DNA of 64,000 nucleotides from Rhodanobacter ginsengisoli (GTDB taxonomy: Bacteria; Pseudomonadota; Gammaproteobacteria; Xanthomonadales; Rhodanobacteraceae): assembly GCF_042657065.1 (NCBI RefSeq), contig NZ_JBHSNF010000001.1:1798001-1862000 (forward strand), read 5' to 3'. Under the pieces are notes generated by a model. That model was not told the DNA's origin and did no database searches. It saw only the letters and a program-made list of their open reading frames with translations. The position numbers and the translations under genes were made by a program. Shown here piece by piece: positions 45,133 through 53,455 of this stretch (positions within the stretch are counted from its first letter, which is position 1; every line of letters starts with the position of its first letter).

Positions 45133-46050
45133 ATGAAGCCGGAGCAAACGCTGCAACTATGGCTGCCTGCGCTGGCGCACTTCGAGCCGGGCCATCCGCT
45201 GCGGGCATGGCTGGTGCGCGCCGACCGACTCGACGATGGCGGCGTCGGCTACCTGGGTGGTCTTGCCGAGTACTTTCCCGGTGTCGATGCCGGCCTGCCG
45301 GCGGCGGCGATCACCCGCGAGTTTCTCGCCGGCGACGCGGCCGGAGCGGTCTGGCTTTCGGCCGATCCAGCGTGGGTGCAGCCGGACATGACCGGCGTGC
45401 GCCTGCTGGCCTGCGGCCAGCTGCAGTTGGACATGGACGAGGCGCAGGCGCTTGCCGCCGTGCTGCAGCCGGTGTTTGACGAGGCCGGGATGCGCCTGCT
45501 TGTTTCCACGCCCGATCGCTGGCATCTGCGCTTGCCGGCCGATGTGGCATTGCCTGTCTTCGCCGCGCCGGAACAGGCGCTGGGCGAGGATCTGTCGCAG
45601 CACCTGCCGCAAGGTGCCGAAGGGCGTCGCTGGCGCATCCTGCTCAACGACATCCAGGTGCTGCTGCATCGGCATCCGGCGAATGCGCAACGACGCGCGC
45701 GCGGACTGGCGCCGGTCAACAGCCTATGGCTATGGGGCGGCGGCACGCTGCCGAGCCCACTGGGCAGCGCGCTGCACGGCGTGACCGGCGACGACCTGCT
45801 GTTGCGCGCACTGGCCTGGCGCGCCGGCTTGGCCCAGCACCCCCGCAGCGTGGAAACCGTTGCCGCGGCCACGCCGGGCTGGCTGATCGATCTGCAGGAT
45901 CTGCCCGCCGGCGAGATCGCCGCGAACTGGTGGCCGACGCTGCAGCCGCTGCTGGGCCGCCATCCGGTCACGCTTCACTTCGGTAGCGGCGAACGCTGGC
46001 AGCACCGGCCCTGGCATCGCTGGCGGCTCTGGCGCGGGGCAGGGCGTTGA
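45133..46050 (+). CDS. rpfE: RpfE-family protein
   Basis: 305-residue protein of the RpfE family (from the Xanthomonas rpf region; homologues are often annotated phosphoglycerate mutase). Its function is not established. The recognisable conserved block is LNDIQVLLHRHPANAQRRARGLAPVNSLWLWGGGTLP (about residues 173-209). No export signal is seen. It lies 11 nt after the ABC-F gene, and its TGA overlaps the recJ TTG by 4 nt, so RpfE and RecJ are translationally coupled. Identification rests on the block and on the recJ neighbour, from memory of the family. Confidence 0.75.
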   Translation: MKPEQTLQLWLPALAHFEPGHPLRAWLVRADRLDDGGVGYLGGLAEYFPGVDAGLPAAAITREFLAGDAAGAVWLSADPAWVQPDMTGVRLLACGQLQLDMDEAQALAAVLQPVFDEAGMRLLVSTPDRWHLRLPADVALPVFAAPEQALGEDLSQHLPQGAEGRRWRILLNDIQVLLHRHPANAQRRARGLAPVNSLWLWGGGTLPSPLGSALHGVTGDDLLLRALAWRAGLAQHPRSVETVAAATPGWLIDLQDLPAGEIAANWWPTLQPLLGRHPVTLHFGSGERWQHRPWHRWRLWRGAGR

Positions 46051-47789
46051 GCGCGCTGCAGTTGCGCCGGCGCGAGCGCAAGGGCACGCCCGAGGGCTGG
46101 CCGGCCTCCGTCCATCCGGTACTGCAACAGGTCTACGCCGCGCGCGGCGTGCTGACCCCGGCGCAGGTCGAACACCGGCTGGCACGCATGCTGTCGCCGC
46201 AAACCCTCGGGGGGATGAACCAGGCCATCGATCTGCTGGTCGAGGCGATCCGCGGCGACTGGACGATCCTGATCGCCGGCGACTACGACTGCGATGGCGC
46301 CACCGGCACCGCCGTGGCCGTGCGTGGCCTGCGCCTGCTCGGTGCCAGGCGGGTGAGCTACGCGATACCAAACCGCTTCGTGCACGGCTACGGACTCAGT
46401 CCCGCCCTGGTCGAATCGCTGCAACCCACGCCGCAACTGATCGTCACCGTCGACAACGGCGTGGCCAGCGTGGCCGGCGTGGCCGCGGCGAAGGCCCGCG
46501 GCATCCGGGTGATCGTCACCGATCACCATCTGCCCGGTGAGCAACTGCCGGCCTGCGACGCGATGGTCAACCCGAACCTGGCCGGCGACCCGTTCCCGAG
46601 CAAGATGCTGGCCGGGGTGGGGGTGATGTTCTACCTGCTGCTCGCGCTGCGTGCCCGGATGTATCCCAGCGATCATCCTGATCGCGAGGGTCACGAGGCG
46701 GCTGTTCAAAAGAGCGTGCGCCCTGATCTTTCGGCACTGCTCGATCTGGTGGCGCTGGGTACCGTGGCGGATCTGGTGCCGCTGGATTTCAACAACCGGG
46801 TGCTGGTCGAGGCGGGGTTGCAGCGGATCCGCGGCGGCCGCGCCTGCGCCGGCATCACCGCCTTGGTCGAATCCGGCAAGCGCAGCCTGGCGACGCTGTG
46901 TGCCAGCGATCTCGGCTTCGCCGTCGGCCCGCGTCTGAACGCGGCAGGGAGACTGGAGGACATGCGCCTGGGCGTGGAATGCCTGCTCACCGATGACGTC
47001 GGCCAGGCCCGTCGCTACGCCGAGCAGCTCAGCGCGATCAACCTGGAGCGCCGCGACCTGCAGGCCTCGATGGTGGCCGAGGCCGAGCGAATGGTGGTCG
47101 GCCTGACCGACATCGAGGCGATCGGCGTGGCGTTGTACGAGCCGTCGTGGCATGCCGGCGTGATCGGGCTGGTGGCGTCCAAGCTGAAGGATCGGCTGCA
47201 CCGGCCGGTGATCGCGTTCGCGCCGGCCAGCGAGGACGACACGGACAGCCTGCGTGGCTCGGCGCGCTCCATCTCCGGCTTCCACATCCGCGACGCGCTG
47301 GCCGCGATCGACGCACGCCAGCCGGGCTTGATCGAACGTTTCGGCGGCCATGCGATGGCGGCCGGGCTCAGCCTCAAGGCCATCGACTACCCGCGTTTCG
47401 CGGCCGCGTTCGATGCGATCGCGCGCGAACTGATCGAGCCCGAGCGGCTGCAGGCCGTGCTGTATACCGATGGCGAACTGCCGCCCGGTGCCGCTTCGCT
47501 GGCGCTGGCCCGGCAGCTGCGCCAGGCCGGCCCGTGGGGGCAGGCGTTCCCCGAGCCGCTGTTCGACAACCTGTTCGATTGCGCCAGCTGGAAGGTGATG
47601 GGCGAACGCCACCTGCGCCTGCAACTGCGCGACCCCCGTGACGGCGCATTGCATGAGGCGGTGATGTTCAACGCGTATCATGGCCAGCCGCCACCGCCAC
47701 GATTGCGCGCCGCCTACGAACTGACCATCAACGACTGGCAGGGCCGCGAGACGCCGCGGCTGCTGCTGCGGCACATCGAACCGGCCTGA
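46047..47789 (+). CDS. recJ: Single-stranded-DNA-specific exonuclease RecJ
   Basis: 5'-3' ssDNA exonuclease in recombination (RecF pathway), mismatch and base-excision repair. It has 580 residues. DHH phosphoesterase motifs are present: IAGDYDCDGATGT (motif I, about residue 73), VTVDNG (II), VTDHHLPG (III, about 155) and LGTVADLVPL (IV). The DHHA1 domain carries FGGHAMAAGL. The C-terminal OB-fold completes it. The start is TTG at 46047, overlapping the rpfE stop; no in-frame ATG precedes motif I closely enough to give a normal length. Confidence 0.95.
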   Translation: MSALQLRRRERKGTPEGWPASVHPVLQQVYAARGVLTPAQVEHRLARMLSPQTLGGMNQAIDLLVEAIRGDWTILIAGDYDCDGATGTAVAVRGLRLLGARRVSYAIPNRFVHGYGLSPALVESLQPTPQLIVTVDNGVASVAGVAAAKARGIRVIVTDHHLPGEQLPACDAMVNPNLAGDPFPSKMLAGVGVMFYLLLALRARMYPSDHPDREGHEAAVQKSVRPDLSALLDLVALGTVADLVPLDFNNRVLVEAGLQRIRGGRACAGITALVESGKRSLATLCASDLGFAVGPRLNAAGRLEDMRLGVECLLTDDVGQARRYAEQLSAINLERRDLQASMVAEAERMVVGLTDIEAIGVALYEPSWHAGVIGLVASKLKDRLHRPVIAFAPASEDDTDSLRGSARSISGFHIRDALAAIDARQPGLIERFGGHAMAAGLSLKAIDYPRFAAAFDAIARELIEPERLQAVLYTDGELPPGAASLALARQLRQAGPWGQAFPEPLFDNLFDCASWKVMGERHLRLQLRDPRDGALHEAVMFNAYHGQPPPPRLRAAYELTINDWQGRETPRLLLRHIEPA

Positions 47790-47854
47790 GCGCACTTGCA
47801 CGTTTTTCACGCGGCGTGACCCAGACTGGCATCCACCCACCAAGGAGAACGCTC

Positions 47855-48220
47855 GTGATCGCACAGATCGAAGGATTGCCTGCTGGAACGGTGGGCTTCC
47901 GCGCCCATGGCCAGGTGACGGCGGCCGACTACGAAAACGTCATCGTGCCGGATGTCGAGGCCGCGTTCGCGCTCAATCGCAAGTTGCGCATGCTGTACGT
48001 CACCGCCGAGGATTTCACCGGCTTCGACCCCGGAGCGATGTGGGACGACGCCAAGCTGGGCATGCGTCATTTCAGCAGCTGGGAGCGCATCGCCCTGGTG
48101 ACCGACGTCGGCTGGCTGCGCACGGCGGCGACCGCATTCGGCTTTGCCGTCCCGGCCCAGTTCCGGCTGTTCCACAATGCCGAGCTGGACGAAGCCACGC
48201 GCTGGCTGACCGAGAAGTAG
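47855..48220 (+). CDS. SpoIIAA-like (STAS-fold) protein
   Basis: 121-residue cytoplasmic protein matching the SpoIIAA-like family. Typical features are IEGLPAGTVGFRAHGQVTAADYENVIVP at the N terminus and the alpha-beta alternation ending WERIALVTDVGWLRTAATAFG...FRLFHNAELDEATRWL. These proteins are anti-sigma-factor-antagonist-like in fold but lack a defined role. The GTG start is fixed by AAGGAG 7 nt upstream; the longer in-frame version begins before that signal. It is monocistronic or the last gene after recJ (65-nt gap). Confidence 0.8.
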   Translation: MIAQIEGLPAGTVGFRAHGQVTAADYENVIVPDVEAAFALNRKLRMLYVTAEDFTGFDPGAMWDDAKLGMRHFSSWERIALVTDVGWLRTAATAFGFAVPAQFRLFHNAELDEATRWLTEK

Positions 48221-48307
48221 TCCGTGCCGGCCGCGTCCAGCCAGCGGACCGTCATGCCGTCGTCAGGCGCACTTGCCAACGCCTGCCCGATCTGTTCAAG
48301 TTGGCCC

Positions 48308-48427
48308 ATGCATTCCGTCGCCGTCCGCTTCCAGAACCCCTCCGTGCCCAGTGCGCGGGGCATCCTGCTGGCCGGCAACAATAATCGCGCGAACAATAAC
48401 GCCAACCACTGGCGGGCCCGCGCGTAG
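48308..48427 (+). CDS. Putative asparagine-rich leader peptide of asnB (attenuator)
   Basis: 39-codon open frame ending TAG, 150 nt before asnB. Codons 24-33 read N-N-N-R-A-N-N-N-A-N: seven Asn codons within ten (four AAC and three AAT, the latter unusual in this GC-rich DNA). HWRARA and the stop follow. The ATG lacks a clear Shine-Dalgarno sequence, so the exact start is uncertain (a GTG at 48344 is an alternative). The placement matches leader peptides of his, trp and phe attenuators: a run of the codons for the amino acid made by the downstream enzyme, then overlapping antiterminator and terminator helices. Function as a leader is inferred. Confidence 0.6.
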   Translation: MHSVAVRFQNPSVPSARGILLAGNNNRANNNANHWRARA

Positions 48428-48487
48428 CAGCAAGTCTCCACGAATCACGCGACGAAGGCCCGCCCAGTGCGGGCCTTCTGCTTTTCG
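48411..48487 (+). promoter_or_regulatory. Antiterminator/terminator switch of the asnB attenuator
   Basis: Terminator: perfect 10-bp stem GAAGGCCCGC/GCGGGCCTTC (48454-48463 with 48469-48478), CCAGT loop, then TGCTTTTCGTTT. Antiterminator: GGCGGGCC (48411-48418), inside the last codons of the Asn-rich frame, is perfectly complementary over 8 nt to GGCCCGCC (48457-48464), the 5' arm of the terminator. A ribosome stalled in the Asn run would leave 48411-48418 free to form the antiterminator. One that reaches the TAG at 48425 would cover it and let the terminator form. Confidence 0.65.
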
Positions 48488-48577
48488 TTTCACGCAAATC
48501 CGATCGCGAGCAGCAAAACCGGTCTTCCATGGCCGGACTTTTCAACCAGGCCGGTAACCCATCAAAGGACAGCGAGC

Positions 48578-50260
48578 ATGTGTGCAATTTTCGGAATATT
48601 CGACCTGCAACCCGGCGATGACCTGGTCGCATTGCGGCGGCTGGCGCTCGACCTGTCACAGCGCCAGCGCCACCGGGGGCCGGACTGGAGTGGCGTATAC
48701 GTCGACGCCGGCGTTATCCTGGTGCACGAGCGGCTGGCGATCGTCGATCCGGCCAGCGGCGCGCAGCCGCTGCGTTCCCGCGACGATGCCCTGGCGCTGG
48801 CGGTCAACGGCGAGATCTACAACCACCGCGAGCTGCGCGCCGGCAGCGCCTACGACTTCACCACCGGCTCGGACTGCGAGGTGATCAACGCGCTGTATCG
48901 CGACCTCGGCGCGGACGGCTTCATCGAGCAGGGCGTGTCACGACTCAATGGCATCTTCGCGTTTGCGCTGTGGGACGGCGAGGCCGGTCGTTACCTGATC
49001 GCCCGCGACCCGATCGGCGTATGCCCGCTGTACTGGGGCCATGATGCGCAGGGCCGGTTGTGCGTGGCCTCGGAAATGAAGGCATTGGTCGGCCTGTGTG
49101 CCGACGTGACCTCGTTCCCGCCCGGTCATGTGTACGACAGCGTCAGCGGCACATTGCAGCGCTATTACCACAAGCCGTGGCGCGAGTACGGGCAGGTGCA
49201 GGGCCGGGAAGTGGCCCCGCCGGCGTTGCGCCTGGCGTTCGAGCAGGCCGTGCATCGCCAGTTGATGACCGACGTTCCCTACGGCGTGCTGCTTTCCGGC
49301 GGGCTGGATTCCTCGCTGGTCGCCGCCTGTGCGGCGCAGTTCGCGCGCGAGCGGGTCGAGGACGACGACCGCAGCGAGGCCTGGTGGCCGCGACTGCACT
49401 CGTTCGCGATCGGGCTGGACGGCTCGCCGGACCTGGCCGCCGCCCAGGTCGCCGCCGATGCGCTGGGCACCGTGCACCACGGTTTCGTCTACACGTTCTG
49501 GGAAGGGCTGGATGCCTTGCCCGAGGTGATCCGGCATATCGAAACCTATGACGTCACCACCATCCGCGCCGCCACGCCGATGTACCTGCTGGCACGGCGG
49601 ATCAAGGCGATGGGGGTGAAGATGGTGCTCTCGGGCGAGGGTTCGGACGAATTGTTCGGCGGTTACCTGTACTTCCACAAGGCACCGTCGGCCGAGGCCT
49701 TCCACGAGGAAACCGTGCGCAAGCTGGATGCGCTGCACAGCTACGACTGCCTGCGCGCGAACAAGGCGATGATGGCCTGGGGCGTGGAGGCACGGGTGCC
49801 GTTCCTGGACCTGGAATTCATCGACGTGGCGATGGGCCTGGACGCGAAATACAAGATGGCGGGCAAAGGGCGGATCGAGAAGGCGGTGCTGCGCGAGGCG
49901 TTCGATGGGGCGTTGCCGGACGCGATCCTGTGGCGGCAGAAGGAGCAGTTCAGCGACGGCGTGGGCTACGGCTGGATCGACGGCCTGAAGGCGCACGCCG
50001 AACAGCAGGTCAGCGACCGCGAGTTCGCCGCGGCGGCGGCGCGTTATCCGTTCAACACGCCGGCGACCAAGGAAGCGTACTTCTACCGGCGCATCTTCGA
50101 GCAGCATTTCCCCGGCGAGGCCTGCGCCGCCACCGTTCCCGGCGGCAAGTCGATCGCCTGCTCCTCGCCGGCGGCGCTGGCCTGGGATCCGGCCTTCGCC
50201 AACGCGGCCGATCCCTCCGGTCGGGCGGTCCGCGGCGTGCACGACAACGCACTGGCCTGA
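48578..50260 (+). CDS. asnB: Asparagine synthetase B (glutamine-hydrolysing)
   Basis: Makes asparagine from aspartate, glutamine and ATP. The 560-residue protein starts MCAIFGIFD, with Cys2 as the glutaminase nucleophile after Met removal. The N-terminal class II amidotransferase domain (about 1-190) has RLAIVDPASGAQPL and VNGEIYNH. The synthetase domain has the PP-loop VLLSGGLDSSLVAA (about residue 235) and MVLSGEGSDELFGGYLYFH (about 348). The start is fixed by the catalytic Cys2 and by AAAGGA about 9 nt upstream. It is preceded by an Asn-rich reading frame and terminator (48308-48487). Confidence 0.97.
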   Translation: MCAIFGIFDLQPGDDLVALRRLALDLSQRQRHRGPDWSGVYVDAGVILVHERLAIVDPASGAQPLRSRDDALALAVNGEIYNHRELRAGSAYDFTTGSDCEVINALYRDLGADGFIEQGVSRLNGIFAFALWDGEAGRYLIARDPIGVCPLYWGHDAQGRLCVASEMKALVGLCADVTSFPPGHVYDSVSGTLQRYYHKPWREYGQVQGREVAPPALRLAFEQAVHRQLMTDVPYGVLLSGGLDSSLVAACAAQFARERVEDDDRSEAWWPRLHSFAIGLDGSPDLAAAQVAADALGTVHHGFVYTFWEGLDALPEVIRHIETYDVTTIRAATPMYLLARRIKAMGVKMVLSGEGSDELFGGYLYFHKAPSAEAFHEETVRKLDALHSYDCLRANKAMMAWGVEARVPFLDLEFIDVAMGLDAKYKMAGKGRIEKAVLREAFDGALPDAILWRQKEQFSDGVGYGWIDGLKAHAEQQVSDREFAAAAARYPFNTPATKEAYFYRRIFEQHFPGEACAATVPGGKSIACSSPAALAWDPAFANAADPSGRAVRGVHDNALA

Positions 50261-50329
50261 GCGGTTTGCTATCCTGTACAGCTTTACTGACGGCGCCCCA
50301 GGGCGCCCGCAACTTCACTGGCACACCAC

Positions 50330-51455
50330 ATGATCGAAACCAATCCGATCCTTGCGCAGATCGCGGACCTCCGGGCCCGCGTCGAGTCGCTTAGGGGGTA
50401 TCTTTGACTACGCCACCAAAAGCGAAAAGCTGGAAGAAGTAACCCGCGAACTGGAAAGCCCCACGGTGTGGGACGACCCCGCCCGCGCGCAGGAGCTGGG
50501 TCGGGAACGCGCCCGCCTGCACACCATCGTCGACGGCATCGATACGCTCGTGGCGAGTCTGACCGATGCCAGCGAGTTGCTGGAAATGGCGATGGCGGAC
50601 AGCGACGACGACACCGCGCAGTCGGTAATCGACGACCTGGTCAGGCTCGAGGCGCAGGTAGGCAAGCTGGAGTTCCAGCGGATGTTCTCCGGCAAGATGG
50701 ATGCGACCAACGCGTTCGTCGACATCCAGGCCGGCGCCGGTGGCACCGAGGCGCAGGACTGGGCCGAGATGCTGTTGCGCATGTACCTGCGCTGGTGCGA
50801 GTCGCGTGGCTGGAAGACCGAGCTGATGGAAGTTTCCGGCGGCGACGTGGCCGGGATCAAGTCGGCGACGTTCCGGGTCGAGGGCGACTACGCCTACGGC
50901 TGGCTGAAGACCGAGATCGGCGTGCACCGGCTGGTGCGCAAGAGCCCGTTCGATTCGGACAACCGCCGGCATACCAGCTTCACCTCGGTGTTCGTGTCGC
51001 CGGAAGTCGACGACGACATCGAGATCGACATCAATCCGGCCGACCTGCGCACCGATGTGTACCGTTCCTCGGGCGCCGGCGGCCAGCACGTCAACAAGAC
51101 CGAGTCGGCGGTGCGCATCACGCATATCCCGACCAATACCGTGGTGGCCTGCCAGACCGGCCGCAGCCAGCACGCGAACCGCGCCACCGCGATGAAGATG
51201 CTGGCGGCCAAGCTGTACGAACTGGAAGTGCAGAAGCGCAACGTCGAACGCGATGCGCTGGAAGCGACCAAGTCCGACATCGGCTGGGGCAGCCAGATCC
51301 GCAACTACGTGCTCGACCAGAGCCGGATCAAGGATTTGCGCACCGGGATCGAGCGCACCGACACGCAGAAGGTGCTGGACGGCGACCTCGACGAGTTCAT
51401 CGAGGCCAGCCTGAAGTCCGGCCTCGAAGCGGGTTCCAAACGCAGCGATGCGTGA
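50330..51455 (+). CDS. prfB: Peptide chain release factor 2 (programmed +1 frameshift)
   Basis: Recognises UAA and UGA and triggers peptide release. Translation starts at ATG 50330, runs 25 codons to CTT (50402-50404) and meets an in-frame TGA (50405-50407). A +1 shift skips T50405 and continues at GAC 50406 to the stop at 51455, giving 374 residues. The frameshift site AGGGGGTATCTTTGAC is identical to the E. coli one, with an internal Shine-Dalgarno-like AGGGGG. The codon-recognition tripeptide SPF (KSPFDSDNRRHTSF) and the catalytic GGQ (SSGAGGQHVNKTESAV) are present. RF2 thus autoregulates its own synthesis. A short GC hairpin (50291-50308) precedes the start. Confidence 0.97.
50396..50407 (+). 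promoter_or_regulatory. RF2 +1 frameshift site
   Basis: Internal Shine-Dalgarno-like GGGG, then the slippery CTT followed by TGA. Low RF2 slows termination at TGA, and the peptidyl-tRNA slips from CTT to TTT. The 25-codon zero-frame product would be the alternative. Confidence 0.93.
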
Positions 51456-51501
51456 ATATGGATGCGTTGAATCAGCCCGATCACCTGTAAGGAGCCACGG
51501 C

Positions 51502-51828
51502 ATGAACAGCAAGAAGATCTGCGGAATCCTCGTCGCATTTGCTGCAGTTGCGGCGTTCAGCGGCACGGCTGGCGCGCAGCAGAGCTCATCCGGCCAGAGC
51601 GTCAAGCAGGATGCCAAGAGCGTCGGCCACAGTGTCGGTAACGGCGCCCGCGACGTCGGTCACGCGACCAAGCACGTCGCTGTCTCGGTCGGGCATGGCG
51701 CGAAGGAGGCCGGCATCGGCATCGGGCACGGCGCGAAGAAAGCCGGCATTGCCGTCGGCCACGGCGCGCGCGAGGGTTGGGATGCCACCAAGCATGCGTT
51801 CAAGAAGGTATTCAACGACGGCAACTGA
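51502..51828 (+). CDS. Small exported repeat protein of unknown function
   Basis: 108 residues. A signal peptide (MNSKKICGILVAFAAVAAFSGTAGA) is cleaved near AGA-QQ. The mature part is built of degenerate 10-11-residue repeats of the type VGHGAKxAGI (SVGHSVGNGARD, SVGHGAKEAGI, GIGHGAKKAGI, AVGHGAREGWD) plus two HATKH/DATKH units. The spacing suggests an amphipathic helix rich in Gly, His and Lys. AAGGAG lies just upstream of the ATG. It sits between prfB and lysS on the same strand. Function unknown; the Gly/His content could reflect metal, surface or stress-related binding. Confidence 0.75.
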   Translation: MNSKKICGILVAFAAVAAFSGTAGAQQSSSGQSVKQDAKSVGHSVGNGARDVGHATKHVAVSVGHGAKEAGIGIGHGAKKAGIAVGHGAREGWDATKHAFKKVFNDGN

Positions 51829-51891
51829 CGGACGGTGTGGGTCGAAAGGAAAAACTCCTGCTTCAACCGCAACCCAACCATAAACAGAGAA

Positions 51892-51922
51892 ACGTCCGCC
51901 GCTCGGCACGAGCGGCGGACGT
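51892..51922 (+). promoter_or_regulatory. Strong stem-loop immediately upstream of lysS
   Basis: Perfect 12-bp inverted repeat (51892-51903 and 51911-51922), 7-nt loop. It ends 12 nt before the lysS ATG and has no T tract. It may terminate the preceding gene weakly or control lysS translation by occupying the initiation region. Confidence 0.55.
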
Positions 51923-51934
51923 AACGGAATCCCC

Positions 51935-53452
51935 ATGAGTGAAACGGCCGACACCCTCCCCATCGACGAGAACAAGCTGATCGCGGAGCGGCGCGAGAAA
52001 TTGCACGCGCTGCGCGGGCAGGGCATCGCGTTTCCGAACGACTTCAAGGTCGACAGCTTCGTGGGCGACCTGCAGGTGGAGTTCGCCGACAAGGAGGCTT
52101 GCACGGCCGAGGTCATAGAAGCCGCTGCGCGCCGGGTGAAGGTGGCCGGGCGCATCGTGCTCAAGCGGGTGCAGGGCAAGGTCAGTTTCGTGCAGATGCA
52201 GGACTTCAGTGGCCGCATCCAGCTGTTCATCCACCAGGGCACGCTGGGCGAGACGTACGAGGCGTTCAAGGGTTGGGACGCGGGCGACATCGTGGGCGCC
52301 GAAGGCGTGCTGATGCGCACCAAGACCGGTGAGCTTTCCGTCCGCGTCGACCAGTTGCGGCTGCTGACCAAGAGCCTGCGTCCGCTGCCGGACAAGTTCC
52401 ATGGCCTGGCCGACGTGGAACAGCGTTATCGCCAGCGCTACGTCGACCTGATCGTCACCGAGCAGGCGCGCCGTACCTTCGCGCTGCGCTCGAAGATCAT
52501 CGGCTACATGCGCCAGTGGCTGGAAGCGCCAGCGCGCCGCTTCATGGAAGTGGAAACGCCGATGATGCACGTCATCCCCGGCGGCGCCACGGCCAAGCCG
52601 TTCGTGACCCATCACAACGCGCTCGACATGGAGCTGTACCTGCGCGTGGCGCCGGAGCTGTACCTGAAGCGGCTGGTGGTCGGCGGCTTCGATCGCGTCT
52701 ACGAGATCAACCGCAATTTCCGCAACGAGGGCGTGTCGACCCGGCACAACCCCGAGTTCACCATGCTGGAGCTGTACCAAGCCTACGCCACTTATCACGA
52801 GATCATGGATCTCACCGAAGGGCTGATCCGCGATACCGCAAAGACCGTCCTGGGTACTACCGAGTTGAGCTGGGATGGGGTGGCGATCGACGTGGGCCCG
52901 GCGTTCCGTCGCTGGCACATGGAAGACGCGGTGCTGGAACACAACCCCGAGATCAAGCGCGAGGAACTGCGCGACCGCGAGGCGATGGCCGCGCACGCCA
53001 GGCGGATCGGCGCGCAGGTCAAGCCGGGCTATGGCTGGGGCAAGTTGCTGCTGGAAATCTTCGAGAAGACGGTCGAGCACACCCTGATCCAGCCCACCTT
53101 CATCACCGCCCACCCGGTCGAGGTGTCGCCGCTGGCGCGCGAGAGCGACACCGACCCTGGCATCACCGACCGCTTCGAACTGTTCGTGAACGGCAAGGAG
53201 CTGGCGAACGGTTTCTCCGAGTTGAACGACCCGGAAGACCAGGCCGCCCGGTTCCGGGCCCAGGTCGATGCCAAGGATGCCGGTGACGACGAGGCGATGC
53301 ATTTCGACGCCGACTACATCCGCGCCCTGGAAGTGGGCCTGCCGCCCACCGGCGGTCTCGGTATCGGCATCGACCGGCTGGTGATGCTGCTGACCGACTC
53401 GTCCTCGATCCGCGACGTGCTGCTGTTCCCCTATATGCGACCGGAGGCCTGA
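51935..53452 (+). CDS. lysS: Lysyl-tRNA synthetase (class II)
   Basis: Charges tRNA-Lys. The 505 residues have an N-terminal OB-fold anticodon-binding domain (about 60-165; VAGRIVLKRVQGKVSFVQMQD) and a class II catalytic domain. Motif 2 is VYEINRNFRNEGVSTRHNPEFT (about 250-270) and motif 3 is GLGIGIDRLVMLLTDSSSIRDV near the C terminus. The length is typical. The prfB-lysS order is conserved in gammaproteobacteria; here a small exported gene is inserted between them. Confidence 0.98.
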   Translation: MSETADTLPIDENKLIAERREKLHALRGQGIAFPNDFKVDSFVGDLQVEFADKEACTAEVIEAAARRVKVAGRIVLKRVQGKVSFVQMQDFSGRIQLFIHQGTLGETYEAFKGWDAGDIVGAEGVLMRTKTGELSVRVDQLRLLTKSLRPLPDKFHGLADVEQRYRQRYVDLIVTEQARRTFALRSKIIGYMRQWLEAPARRFMEVETPMMHVIPGGATAKPFVTHHNALDMELYLRVAPELYLKRLVVGGFDRVYEINRNFRNEGVSTRHNPEFTMLELYQAYATYHEIMDLTEGLIRDTAKTVLGTTELSWDGVAIDVGPAFRRWHMEDAVLEHNPEIKREELRDREAMAAHARRIGAQVKPGYGWGKLLLEIFEKTVEHTLIQPTFITAHPVEVSPLARESDTDPGITDRFELFVNGKELANGFSELNDPEDQAARFRAQVDAKDAGDDEAMHFDADYIRALEVGLPPTGGLGIGIDRLVMLLTDSSSIRDVLLFPYMRPEA

Positions 53453-53455
53453 GCC

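Noticed and set aside
50330..50407. prfB as a frameshifted pseudogene
   Set aside because: The internal TGA lies in the conserved RF2 frameshift sequence AGGGGGTATCTTTGA with intact downstream domains, so it is programmed, not damage.
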